A stretch of 64,000 nucleotides of DNA from Lepidostoma basale (Eukaryota; Arthropoda; Insecta; Trichoptera; Lepidostomatidae). Both the position numbers and the translations under genes were made by a program. The notes beneath the pieces were generated by a model that ran no database searches, was not told where the DNA came from, and saw only the letters and a list, made by a program, of their open reading frames with translations. Positions 32,911-42,739 of this stretch are shown piece after piece (position 1 is the stretch's first letter; every line of letters begins with the position of its first letter). Where the stretch lies: the NCBI GenBank assembly GCA_022606425.2, contig JAHDVF020000223.1, forward strand, positions 1,027,501-1,091,500, read 5' to 3'.

Positions 32911-33099
32911 CGTTGGCATAGGTGTCACGCATAGGTTTGAAGTATACACTGGCGCCCTCTAGTGTCGAGCCTTGAATGAATAAAGAATGGCAAAGAAACT
33001 ACAACGAGTTGCGTTAGTTAACTATGTAAACGTAACAATTATAGTTAATTAACTATGTAAACGTAACAATTATAGTTAATTAACTATGTAAACTATTTT

Positions 33100-33755
33100 A
33101 ACGATGAGAAAGAATGAGGAAAACGTGGCACGATCAAATCAATCGTACAGTATAGGGTGTTTTTGTTTTAGAGGTTTGGTTTTTAAACTGGCAACATTGT
33201 TTCTACAGAGTGTCAATTTGACAGTTGACAGTTGATTTGTAGTTAGTACATTATGCCATTTCACCATAAATAGACTGACGTCAGAACAGAGCTTGCAAAT
33301 TTATTTTGAAAATCATGGTTCGGTTTGCCAAACTTATCGTGCACTACGTCCATTTTACGGTCGAAATAATCGTCCATCCGAGCAAGTTATTCGGAAGACC
33401 ATGGATCGTTTTCGCACCACGTGCACTCTAGTGGATAATACGCATCCACAAAGACGACAATTGTCGAAAATTGGACTTCACGATTGCGCTTCATTCGAGC
33501 TAGCCGTGGCGCTCGTATGCCCGAAATCATATTTAAATAATAATGGCATAAAACTATCTATTAAATAAAGCAAATATCATATACGAGTACATTAACAATA
33601 TTTTAATGTGTTTTTTTTTCATTTTGAATATGTATTGTATACTTCTAAAAAAACATCCTATATATGCCGGCCACGTGAGGAGTCGGAGAAATCGACGTGC
33701 GTATATGACACCATGTATGAATGTTGAGGAGTGAGATGGTTCGTCAGTTAATTAA
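33100..33755 (+). mobile_element. TTAG-tailed LINE split by a Tc1/mariner derivative
   Basis: GAGGAAAACGTGGCACGATC ... precedes, and GCCGGCCACGTGAGGAGTCG follows, the element at 33155..33658; joined they give the family order. Confidence 0.75.
33155..33658 (+). mobile_element. Tc1/mariner deletion derivative, copy C (best preserved)
   Basis: TA-flanked ends GGGTGTTTTTGTTTTAGAGG and AAAAAAACATCC. Frame 33293..33568 reads IYFENHGSVCQTYRALRPFY, GRNNRPSEQVIRKTMDRF, DNTHPQRRQLSKI then ELAVALVCPKSYLNNNGIKL. The first part is the helix-turn-helix domain of these transposases; the last is their extreme C-terminus, so the catalytic domain was deleted at QRR-QLSKI. Confidence 0.85.
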
Positions 33756-33844
33756 TACGAATGAGAACGTATGTTTTCTAAAAGTTTTACTATATTTTAT
33801 GGGAATGACATGTTTCGCCATGCCAATACATTTGTAAGAATATG

Positions 33845-34035
33845 ATTCTTAGTATTATTTATGATGATTTATTTTCAAGTGGGCCGTTTTGTGAAATCAA
33901 TTGCTCCAAGGGCGCACTAGGAAAAGACTGACTGAAAGTATCTTCAAATTAACGTCACTATCCTCATACTTAATACTGAAATGGAGGCTATTCCACGCCA
34001 ACGGACCCGCAACGCTGAAAGGACAATTATAAAAT
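33845..34035 (-). mobile_element. CR1/L2-like LINE C-terminal remnant
   Basis: The minus strand reads FSVAGPLAWNSLHFSIKYED, the standard C-terminal signature of CR1/L2 reverse transcriptases, followed by a 3' UTR with GGGCGC. A related decayed copy lies at 32745..32910. Confidence 0.65.
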
Positions 34036-34095
34036 AAAATAAAACTTCTAGAAAAACAAATGTTTTCATTAGTTATAAATAGGAAACAAACAAAC

Positions 34096-34310
34096 AAACC
34101 ATCACGCTGTTTCTCCGCAGGCGTAGGCAGAGAGAATGGACCGCCACACTACTCTATCCTGGCAAACCTCTCTAGCTAATGATGTAAATGGGGTACGAAG
34201 TCGAGGCAGACCGAGGAAAACATGGCATGACCAAATTAATCAAATTATAAACGTTGGTCATGCGTGTATGACTCGTTGTATGAATGCGGAGGAAGCTAAA
34301 TAGGAAATAT
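34096..34310. mobile_element. two TTAG-tailed LINE pieces in opposite orientation
   Basis: 34096..34175 is minus-strand 3' end (CATCACGCTGTTTCTCCG); 34175..34310 is plus-strand (AATGATGTAAATGG to GAATGCGGAGGAAGC). Confidence 0.65.
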
Positions 34311-34434
34311 TTGAATAATTCCCAAGGATTATCAAAGTTTTGTTTATGTGTTTTTTTTAATCTACTTCGCATTACAGCGCCATTGTTAAAGATAGGGTAT
34401 TGTTCAAAATTGGTGAATGCTCAGGTGTGTGCCA

Positions 34435-34690
34435 ACGTTATATTGAAGTCCAGGGCTACCGGGGCGGGTGTGCTGCTGACAATGGGCATGACCTATCAGT
34501 GCAGAATCAGCCCGCCCCGCCTCGCGGGAGAGGACGCGGACACACATCGAGCTGCATGTCTAACGGATCACCGGTCGGAGTAAATGGGTAATTACGACAA
34601 AGCTGCAGTGCTCCACTCTCTACTCCACTTCTAAGACACGGGCCCGGCGCGGCGCGGGAGGCGGAGGCGCCCCCTCTAACTGGTCTAGTC
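34435..34690. other. GC-rich block
   Basis: CCCGCCCCGCCTCGCGGGAG and GGGCCCGGCGCGGCGCGGG; overlapping frames on both strands, none with recognisable protein features. Confidence 0.35.
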
Positions 34691-34829
34691 AAATAGAAAA
34701 AAAAGAGAGCAGCATCTCGAATCTCACAGATGTTGTGAGATTAGAGGTGTCCGAAGAACGCGTTTTCCATATTCTCTAAACCCGAGAGATTTAGATTATT
34801 GTAAACAATATAGACGAATAGATTATTGT

Positions 34830-35225
34830 AAACTCTTAGACGAATGTGTGGATACTCTGTGTATGATAGAGTGACGAAGAAAAATATAAGAAGTGAATGC
34901 GGTGCGCATGAACAAAATAATGAAAGGGTCATTAAGATGGTTTGGATATATGGAAAGAATGAATGAAGAAAGAATGGTAAAAAAAATATGTGTTAATGAT
35001 GTAAATGGAACCAGAAATAGAGGAAGACCGAGGAAAACGTGGCACGATCAAATAAATCAAATATTGAATGTCGGCCATGTGAGGAGTCAGAGAAATCGAC
35101 ACGCGTGCATGACACGATGTATGAATGTTGAGGAAGCGAGAGAAATGTCGGGAAATAAAAGTGTGGCAGTCCATTCTTTCTGCCTACCCCTTTGGGGAGA
35201 CGGCGTGATGGTTAGTTAGTTATAT
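34830..35225 (+). mobile_element. TTAG-tailed LINE fragment, well preserved
   Basis: A 108-codon frame (34893..35219) covers MKGSLRWFGYMERMNEERM to the end with one short deletion. Confidence 0.85.
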
Positions 35226-35304
35226 AAAAACGCGTCTAGTAAGATTAAGACTCGTCCCCCTGCTTTATATAAAAACAACAATAAAATAATAAAAACAAAT
35301 GGGT

Positions 35305-35890
35305 AATATCTGTTAAATGCAAATATAAAATTGAATACAGTGCGAATGAAAATTTTATTAACAAAATAACGAAAGGGTGTTTAAAATTATATATACAAGT
35401 AGTGTGAATGGAAAGTCGAGGAAGGCCAAGAAAGACATGGCTTGACCAAATTAATCAATTACTGAAAGGCGGTCATGTTCGAAGTAGGAACAATCGACGA
35501 ACGTCCAGGTCACGATGTGTGAATGTAAAAGAGGCGCGAGAGTTATGTCAGGATAGAACAATGTGGCGATCCTTCCTCTCTGCCTATCCCTCCGGGGAAA
35601 CGGTGTGATGGTTAGTTAATTAGTTAGTGTTTAAAATGGTTCGGACACATGGAAAGAAAGAATGAAGAAATAATATGCAAACGATATACAATATTAGAAA
35701 CAAGACATAGAGGAAAATCGCCAAAAATGAGGCACGTTCAAATCAATAAAATATTAAATATCGACCACGTGAGGATTCGGAGAAATCTACGCGCGTGCAT
35801 GACACGATTTATAAATGTTGAGATATCGAAAAGCATGTCAGGAAAGAATTCTACCCATTCGGGGATATGGCGTGATGGTTAGTTAGTGAG
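35305..35890 (+). mobile_element. two tandem TTAG-tailed LINE fragments
   Basis: 35305..35625 (RGRPRKTWLDQINQLLKGGH subfamily) and 35630..35890 (MERKNEEIICKRY) both end near a GGTTAGTTAG tail. Confidence 0.75.
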
Positions 35891-36314
35891 ATCGGTGTTA
35901 AATTGGATTTTAGTTAGGTGATCGCTGTGACTCTAAACTCTAACTTAGAGATACATACTGACAATTTAGAACATGTAATGATTCAAAAATGAGCATAAAG
36001 AAGTGTTGTGTCCCATTCGAGATTCAAATTATGAAATGACTAGTTTAGATACTAAATTTTCTTCATCGAAAACGTCTAGTGACGCCATAAATTTATCTAA
36101 CAAATGCACTGCATAATAAGTTTTACTCGTATTATAAATTAGGAATAAACATAACAGTAAACCACACATCTATTAAAAGTTTTAAAACTTATAGGGTACT
36201 CTAATTATAAATTAATGAAATATAATTGAAAAACTTGTAAAATGAAAAGTGTTTAAAGCACTGTGTACATATTCCACCCGGGTATCCTTATTAGTTTAAA
36301 CAATAGACATGCTT

Positions 36315-36520
36315 CAAAAGGACCACTATAATGGTTTGGACATATGGAATTAATGGATGCGAAAATAATGGTTAGAATATTGTACACAAGCAGTGTAAAT
36401 GGAAAAAGAAGTCGAAGACTTCGGCAGAGGAAAACATGGCATGACCAAATTAATTAATTACTTAAATGTGGCCACATTCAAAATCGGAAAATGGACGAGT
36501 GTGCTTGTTATGATGTTTTA
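36315..36520 (+). mobile_element. TTAG-tailed LINE internal fragment
   Basis: GACCACTATAATGGTTTGG through GAGGAAAACATGGCATGACC; no 3' tail, joins GC-richer unknown sequence at 36530. Confidence 0.65.
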
Positions 36521-36524
36521 ATAA

Positions 36525-36660
36525 TGAGCTTTGGTACCCAACAGGGGAGGTACCATCCCTCAGTGGGCGATAGAGCCTTGCACGGGGGCGGTAGCGAGTC
36601 AAGAGGTTAATGGGGGCATTAAGGGAGCGAAGAGGGACGCCGCAATGTAAATATTTAATA
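36525..36660. other. unrecognised GC-richer sequence
   Basis: GGTACCCAACAGGGGAGGTACC palindrome (split), then CTTGCACGGGGGCGGTAGCG. Not matched to other repeats here. Confidence 0.3.
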
Positions 36661-36724
36661 TATTTAATAAATTATTAAGTACTTTTAAATACTGTTTTTA
36701 TGTGCTCTATATTCGCCATAACTT

Positions 36725-36840
36725 TGTGTTGCGGATTCATTCAAGCAACACTAACTTTATAAAACAAAAAATAAATAAAATACAAAACTGTTTTGGAAAC
36801 AGAAGCCCCTTCATCAGTGTTTTGTTAGTTTTTATATATA
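36725..36840 (-). repeat. hammerhead-like motif, second sequence type
   Basis: Minus strand at 36820..36782: ACACTGATGAAGGGGCTTCT then GTTTCCAAAACAG. It has an exact CTGATGA core and a GG..CC stem, but the GAAA box reads AAAA. Confidence 0.5.
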
Positions 36841-37059
36841 CAAAATAAATATTTAAGAAAACAAATTTCTCATGAATGTGGTCTGTTTTAACAGATATTA
36901 AAATTATTTATTTATATTATAATTATAAAAAGTATTAAAATTATATATATAATTTAACAATTAATAAATATTGTAATATTTGATTTTGCTGTTTATGGGA
37001 GAGGGGGCGTTAGAAATCGTTTATTTGTAAAAGAGGACAGTGATTTAGAAAAGGTTGAG

Positions 37060-37170
37060 AATCTATGATGTAGAGGAAGCTCGAGAAGTATGTCAGGATA
37101 GAGCAGGTTGGCGATCCATCCTCTTGCCTACTTTTCCGAGGAAACGGAGTAATATGGTTAGTTAGTGGTA
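37060..37170 (+). mobile_element. TTAG-tailed LINE, last 110 bases
   Basis: GTAGAGGAAGCTCGAGAAGT to ATATGGTTAGTTAG. Confidence 0.7.
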
Positions 37171-37194
37171 GCTCTCATGACTAAAAACATTTTA

Positions 37195-37265
37195 AAAGCG
37201 AACCTGAGGTGAGTTATTCACGAAAACGACGCTATACAAATTAGCCTAATTATTATTATAAGTGG
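37195..37265 (+). mobile_element. L2-like LINE 3' end fragment
   Basis: GGTGAGTTATTCACGAAAAC and GACGCTATACAAATTAGCC followed by ATT repeats; closest to the copy at 17085..17165. Confidence 0.6.
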
Positions 37266-37620
37266 AAGCATGGAACTGGCAAATGAAGGATGAAAGTAGA
37301 ATAAATGCAGTAGAAATGAGATCTCTTAGACGAATGTGTTGATACTCTGTGTATGATAGAGTGTCAAATGAAAATATAAGAAGTGAATGCGGTGCGAATG
37401 ATGGAAAGAATGAATAAAGAAAGAATGGTAAAAAAAAATATATGTTAACAATGTAAATGAAACCAGAAATAGAGAAAGACCGAGGAAAACGTGGCACGAT
37501 CAAATAAATCAAATATTGAATGTCGGTCATGTGAGGAGTCAGAGAAATCGATACATGACACGATGTGTGAATGTTGAGGAAGCGAGATAAATATGTCAGG
37601 AAAGAAAAGTGTGGCAGTCA
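37255..37620 (+). mobile_element. TTAG-tailed LINE fragment lacking its 3' end
   Basis: GGAAGCATGGAACTGGCAAA through AGGAAAGAAAAGTGTGGCAG with an internal deletion between GCGAATGATGG and AAAGAATG. Confidence 0.75.
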
Positions 37621-37764
37621 GATTTTGCCAGTTACGAAGTGAGCTTTTTCGAACTGAGAATGTGTTCAGTGGTAGCTATTTTACTCATACTCACTGTTTG
37701 GAATTTTTTTTTTTAACTAAACATTCTTAATAAATATTATACATAGGTATAAGTAATAGTCTTT

Positions 37765-37960
37765 TGACAACTTTTGTGGCAGAGTGGCAACAGCTATTAC
37801 TGCCATAAGAAAAATCTTGGGTTTGATTCCCGGCGATGTCCTTGGTCCGGTTAGAATTCACGTGACAATAAAAATGGTGATAGACTAGCTACCTATCACT
37901 TGTGATGAGAATCAATAGCTTTAAAAAATGTATACAGTAATTGATTTGTTCGTTTTTTTA
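37765..37960 (+). mobile_element. tRNA-derived SINE
   Basis: CTTTTGTGGCAGAGTGGC, GGGTTTGATTCCCGGCGATG, shortened middle, CGTGACAATAAAAATGGTGA and the TATACAGTAATTGATTTG module. Confidence 0.75.
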
Positions 37961-38499
37961 TTTATTTATCCGTAATGCTCAGTCATTTTTTTATTTATTT
38001 ATTACGGCCTGGCAGATCGGTTAAAGATATTACGTGCGTATATTTTTCCGTTGAAAAAAGCGACTAATTTGCTATCTGACCATGCCAAGCAAATATAGAC
38101 TCTAAAAATTGATACTCAGAGCCTCGATTATTAAGGTCTATATTCGCCTGCACTACGAAAATTTTCAATTAATTTATAATGTTAATTAGAGCTCGATTAG
38201 TAACAAAGATATGCCTATGACCACCGCCGTATTCCACTTAATCAATTCTATAAGTTTCCTGTGGATCTGTTCAGGAATAACCGAGGAAGAAGTCCACACA
38301 CAGAAGGCAGATTGAGTTTTATTTATATGTAGATGTAGACGTAGATGTAGATGTAGATAAGTCAGCAATTAAAATTATGTATTATATTGTATTACCACGG
38401 ATAGCAAAACGTGAAAGACAATATACTGAATCTACAGGACACAGTATTGGTGAGAAGTGTTGTATGGCACCAGAGGCTGGAGGATTTTGCCAATTACAA

Positions 38500-38670
38500 A
38501 AGCATCGCCTCTGTCAGAGAGCCCCCTCCCGCACGCTCGTGGCGCGCTGTATTTATAGACGGGTAATTAATACACAGGACGCGCAGTGCGAGAATTCCAA
38601 TGAGGCTTCCGGCTGGATAGACCGCCACCGGCCACATGTCCACGCCAGCCGAATCTAGGAGAAATTTCGC
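38500..38670. other. GC-rich block
   Basis: CCCCTCCCGCACGCTCGTGG then TATTTATAGACGGGTAATTA, a mixture resembling enhancer DNA (homeodomain-type TAATTA cores). Function unknown. Confidence 0.35.
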
Positions 38671-38812
38671 GAATCGAACACCGACGAGTGTGATACCCAA
38701 TTATCGGCTTCAAGGCTGCAAATGACGTTATTCAAAGAGACAAGATATTAATTTTGTGAAGAAAGAATCTTCTATATGTTTTAAACTTTGTGGTGTCATA
38801 TTCAATAAGTAT

Positions 38813-39041
38813 AAATAAGCACAAATAACTTAGTTAACACCACTTTATTATGAGTATATTTATTTGTCTACATGTTTCGAAAGCAATGCTTTCATCTTCA
38901 GGAACAACAGTATACTCTATACTGTTGTTCCTACAACAGTATACTGTTGTTCCTGAAGATGAAAGCATTGCTTTCGAAACATGTAGACAAATAAATATAC
39001 TCATAATAAAGTGGTGTTAACTAAGTTATTTGTGCTTATTT
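38813..39041. repeat. 229-bp palindrome with hammerhead-like cores (Penelope-like terminal repeats)
   Basis: Arms 38813..38915 and 38939..39041 (103 bp each) are inverse repeats with no mismatch that I could find, separated by 23 bases. The right arm holds CTGAAGA (38953..38959), a stem-loop GAAAGC-ATT-GCTTTC (38961..38975) and GAAAC ATGT (38976..38984), the order of a minimal type-I hammerhead ribozyme with a very short palindromic stem III; the left arm has the inverse at 38870..38902. Such motifs are known in Penelope-like retroelement terminal repeats. Confidence 0.8.
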
Positions 39042-39099
39042 AGACAAGATATATTTCCAGTTAAGAAGTTCAGAATAATCAGATAATAGAATCAAATAA

Positions 39100-39552
39100 T
39101 ATAGACCTAAAACTGAGAATACTCCTCATCAAGACCTATGTATGGAGTATATTGATGTACGGCTGCGAGACATGGTGCCTATCCGAAAGAGATAAGCGGA
39201 GAGACTTTTGAGATGTGGTCCTATAGAAGACTATTAGGAATTTCCTGGAGAGACCACATCACGAATGAGGAAGTTCTTCAAGGAATCGAAGGAGGAAGGC
39301 ACCTGCTCAGGACCTTGTCCGAAAGGCGTGCAAGATGGATCGGCCATGTAATACGTCAAGAAGGTCTCTTGCATGCCATAATGGAGGGTATGACCGAGGG
39401 GACAAACGCCGAGAGTACCTGGGGGACCTGTTGGTGGACGTGCGCTACTCATCATATGCAGATTTCAAAAGAGCCGCACAAGACAGGGAAGAATGGAAGA
39501 GAAGAATAGAAGAAATTGCTGGAAAAAATCACAGGATTGAAACTTTCTAACT
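39100..39552 (+). mobile_element. RTE-like LINE C-terminal fragment
   Basis: Reads LLIKTYVWSILMYGCETWCL, MWSYRRLLGISWRDHITNEE, RTLSERRARWIGHVIRQEGL, then in the next frame RREYLGDLLVDVRYSSYADF and EEWKRRIEEIAGKNHRIETF; one frameshift near 39390. Ends CTAACTAACT. Starts directly after the palindrome. Confidence 0.75.
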
Positions 39553-39559
39553 AACTAAG

Positions 39560-40190
39560 AAGTTCAGTAAAAAATGTTATTCATAGATTTCAAATTGACG
39601 ACGGTAAACAAGATGGGATAGAATTGACAACGATAAGTAACTCTGCTTGAAGTAATGAAATAAAAATTTACTTTCTAAAAATAAATATATCATCTTAATT
39701 ATACAATGTAGGAATACATCTATTATATAAAACAATGTAAACAATTGTGTATTCTCACAAACTTTCTGGGGGCGAGTAAGGTGCCTCCACGTGTGGTGTT
39801 ATTGAAACTACTAAAACCGGCGCCCCTGGAAACGACACAAATTCGGAAACCTTTCACCACAATGGCAAGAGATAGATAAGTTACTATAAGATACTCGTTT
39901 TTAAAAATCTAAACGATATATAAAACAAGCTAGCCATTGATGCGAAGAACAAACAATCTTTCTTTTATTATCATAATTATTTAATTACATCAAACGTAAA
40001 ATGAATAAAAATTTAATAATAAAAAAAACTTTGATACATAATTCTTCCGAATGTTGAGTTAATCAAATATTTCTTCATTTTTATATGATAAATTTGTAAT
40101 CTTAGACAACAATAAACCATCAACGTTATTTAAAAAAAAATGAATACTACTCCGGGTTATTTTTTTTTAATATATAAATATTAATTCGTG
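39560..40190. other. AT-rich stretch without recognised features
   Basis: Stop-rich on all frames; nothing identified. Confidence 0.45.
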
Positions 40191-40194
40191 ATCA

Positions 40195-40325
40195 TAGCCG
40201 TTTCACCGGAGTAGGCAAAGATAATTGACCGCCAAACTACTATATTATGGCACTCTCTAGATTCCCCCACATTCGTCCAGGGAGTCATGGACGCCGATTC
40301 TTTCGACTTCTAACGCGGAGGATGG
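40195..40325 (-). mobile_element. TTAG-tailed LINE 3' fragment, old
   Basis: GCCGTTTCACCGGAGTAGGC ... GACCGCCAAACTAC, the reversed 3' end without tail. Confidence 0.6.
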
Positions 40326-40329
40326 CTTC

Positions 40330-41219
40330 AATAGTTATTAAGGAATAAATAAAATATTTTAATTAATCGCGTAAGAAACCGAGTATACAGCTAGTTTTAT
40401 ATAAAAGACATCCGTGAAAATAATCAAACGAGAGTGAACTGTGTTAAAAAAATATATGATATTTTTAATTAGTCAATAATAATCGGCATACTTTCGAATA
40501 TTAAACATGTATTATACCCTTCCGATTTATGTCTCCAATATAAGAAACAATTGCATGGCAAATATCGGTCACATGACAAATTAATAAAATTAGTATATTA
40601 TATCAACAGACATTACAAACAATATTAACGTTTAAGGCAAATAATGTAAGTTAATACAGCAAGAAATAGTGCATATAACCAAAGATCAACCAACGAAGGC
40701 ATGTTTAGCATAAACGTGTAATCCAATTAAGGAAATGTCGATGTAGAATAGGTTTACAATGTTAAGCTTATAAGGCAAGTATCAAAATTGGAATACTCTT
40801 TATAATAAGCAATATCGTCGAGTCACCTAGGCAGAGAAGCAGATGTTCACAGGACAACTGATGAGCCTACCTCATGAAGTTTCTTAGAATGAGATCTGCC
40901 TATATTCAATACTGTATACAACTCAACGCGTTTTTTAAGCTCGATTATTCTTTGACTTTGGTGCACATATAAACCATAAGAATACGTATCATTAACTTCA
41001 GGCCACCGTGTTTAGGCGGCTGAAAATATAATACGCAAGTCGGATTCAAATCAAGAAAGGCTCCTACATTTAAAAACAATCGGAGAGTCCTTGACCGGCC
41101 TGCGGACGGATGTGGGACTTGATGAATGTGAGAGCGGCCTAAAGCGAGTGACCTTCACACATGGGGGGTTCTAAATGAACTCAGAAGCAAAGAAAATGAG
41201 CAAAAATGTGATCAATTGT
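40330..41219. other. stretch without recognised features
   Basis: AT-rich with a GC-richer patch at 41090..41190 (GACCGGCCTGCGGACGGATG). Nothing identified. Confidence 0.4.
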
Positions 41220-41570
41220 AACTAACTAACCATCACGTCGTCTCTCAGAAGGAATAGACAGAAAAAATGGACCGCCACACTATTATTTCCTGACATACTT
41301 CTCTCGCTTCCTCGACATTCATGAACGTACATCGATTTCACTGACTTCTCATATCGCCGATATTTAATAATGGATTGATTTGACTATACAATATTTTACT
41401 CTGTCTTCTTATATTTCTAGTTTCGTTTACGTCGTTTATGTATACATTCTTTACCATTCTTTATTCATTAATTCATTCCATGTGTTCAAACCTTTCACTA
41501 TCGTATCGTGAAAATTTCGACGGCATTATTTTTTTCCTAACATTCGCACTACATTCACTTCTTAAATTTG
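41220..41570 (-). mobile_element. TTAG-tailed LINE fragment
   Basis: TAACTAACTAACCATCACGTCG start and continuing to CGCACTACATTCACTTC. Confidence 0.75.
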
Positions 41571-41999
41571 TGATCAATTGTATAATATTTAATAACTCAA
41601 AATAGTTAATTAATTATTCTAATTTCACTGTCTACTAGAATACAGGTCGCAACGATAACCCCGTTAAACATTGTGTGACATTAGATTAGAGAAAAATAAA
41701 AAAGTTATTCTCGGTAACATTAGACATCATATGAAAACTGCCCAAACAAACGGATCTATCTAGAAATGTAAATATATATCATTTCTTCATAACTTCATTT
41801 GGACTCGGCGCAGTTAATAAAGCAAACCACACTTACCTGTCCAACAATTCTAAAACTGTAAGTTCGTTCCCGTGTTAGCCGTCACACAATTAGTATCGAG
41901 GAATTAGCGCAGCGGTTGTACAAGGTAAACGTTGTAAATTCATTCACAGAGTTTAATATCCTAAAGGGCTTATCTAGTATTAACAGTATCTAATATAGT

Positions 42000-42425
42000 A
42001 TTTTAAAGACAAAATGGATGCATTTGGCAAAGCAGACTACTCTGGCATGACGTTGCGGCTAGAAAATAAACTATTGGAGATTATAGACCATTTTAAAAAC
42101 CTGGGAATGATTAATAAGTCGGTAGACTTAGACGTGGAGGACAAATGCAGGGTCGAACAAAGCCGTAGTAGAAAATTGAGGACAATATACTGCAATAATA
42201 AACAGAATTCTGAGACTTGGATAGATTGAAGTGATATTTTGGACTATTTGTATAGATCGGAACCATGGAAGTGCATACTATGACCCGTTTAGAGGCATTA
42301 GAAATATGGTTACAAATAATTATGTTTCGTATACTGTGGACAGATTTGCTCAACAAAAAAAGTATTGAGAAGATCTAGTTGCAGCAAGGAGTTGTTGAAG
42401 TTGCATGAAGGTCTGTACAATTCCC
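42000..42425 (+). other. unrecognised short open frame and flanking sequence
   Basis: Frame 42014..42229 (MDAFGKADYSGMTLRLENKL onward, 71 codons) has no known domain. Downstream, past the MITE, ETNEISEPVRRQKSWVWTIK can be read at about 42560. Possibly a degraded transposon gene; function not assigned. Confidence 0.3.
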
Positions 42426-42428
42426 TAA

Positions 42429-42542
42429 AGGTATGGCCACACGGGAGTGCCAGAGTAGGAGTCAAGACACAGGTGGCTTGTGATCACGCACTGTGACGGC
42501 ACTCCGGTGACCCTACTCTGGTACTCCGGTGTGGCCGAACCC
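42429..42542. mobile_element. 114-bp PIF/Harbinger-like MITE
   Basis: TAA at 42426..42428 and 42543..42545 flank inverted ends: AGGTATGGCCACACGGGAGT on the left, and a right end whose inverse starts GGGTTCGGCCACACCGGAGT. About 30 bp of each arm match, then CAGAGTAGG. A 3-bp TAA duplication and GGCCACAC ends fit PIF/Harbinger. Confidence 0.75.
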
Positions 42543-42739
42543 TAACAGTCACATATTGCGTGGAGACAAATGAGATATCTGAACCTGTTAGAAGGCAAAA
42601 ATCTTGGGTGTGGACGATTAAAAAATTACCCAGGAATAAGGGTTGTAGAGGATTTATTGCGGTCGGCGCAAATAGAGAGGCCTTTACAGAAGTTGTAGCC
42701 AACGTCGGAAAAACCTGAAATAGCGCAAGATGCTGTCAC

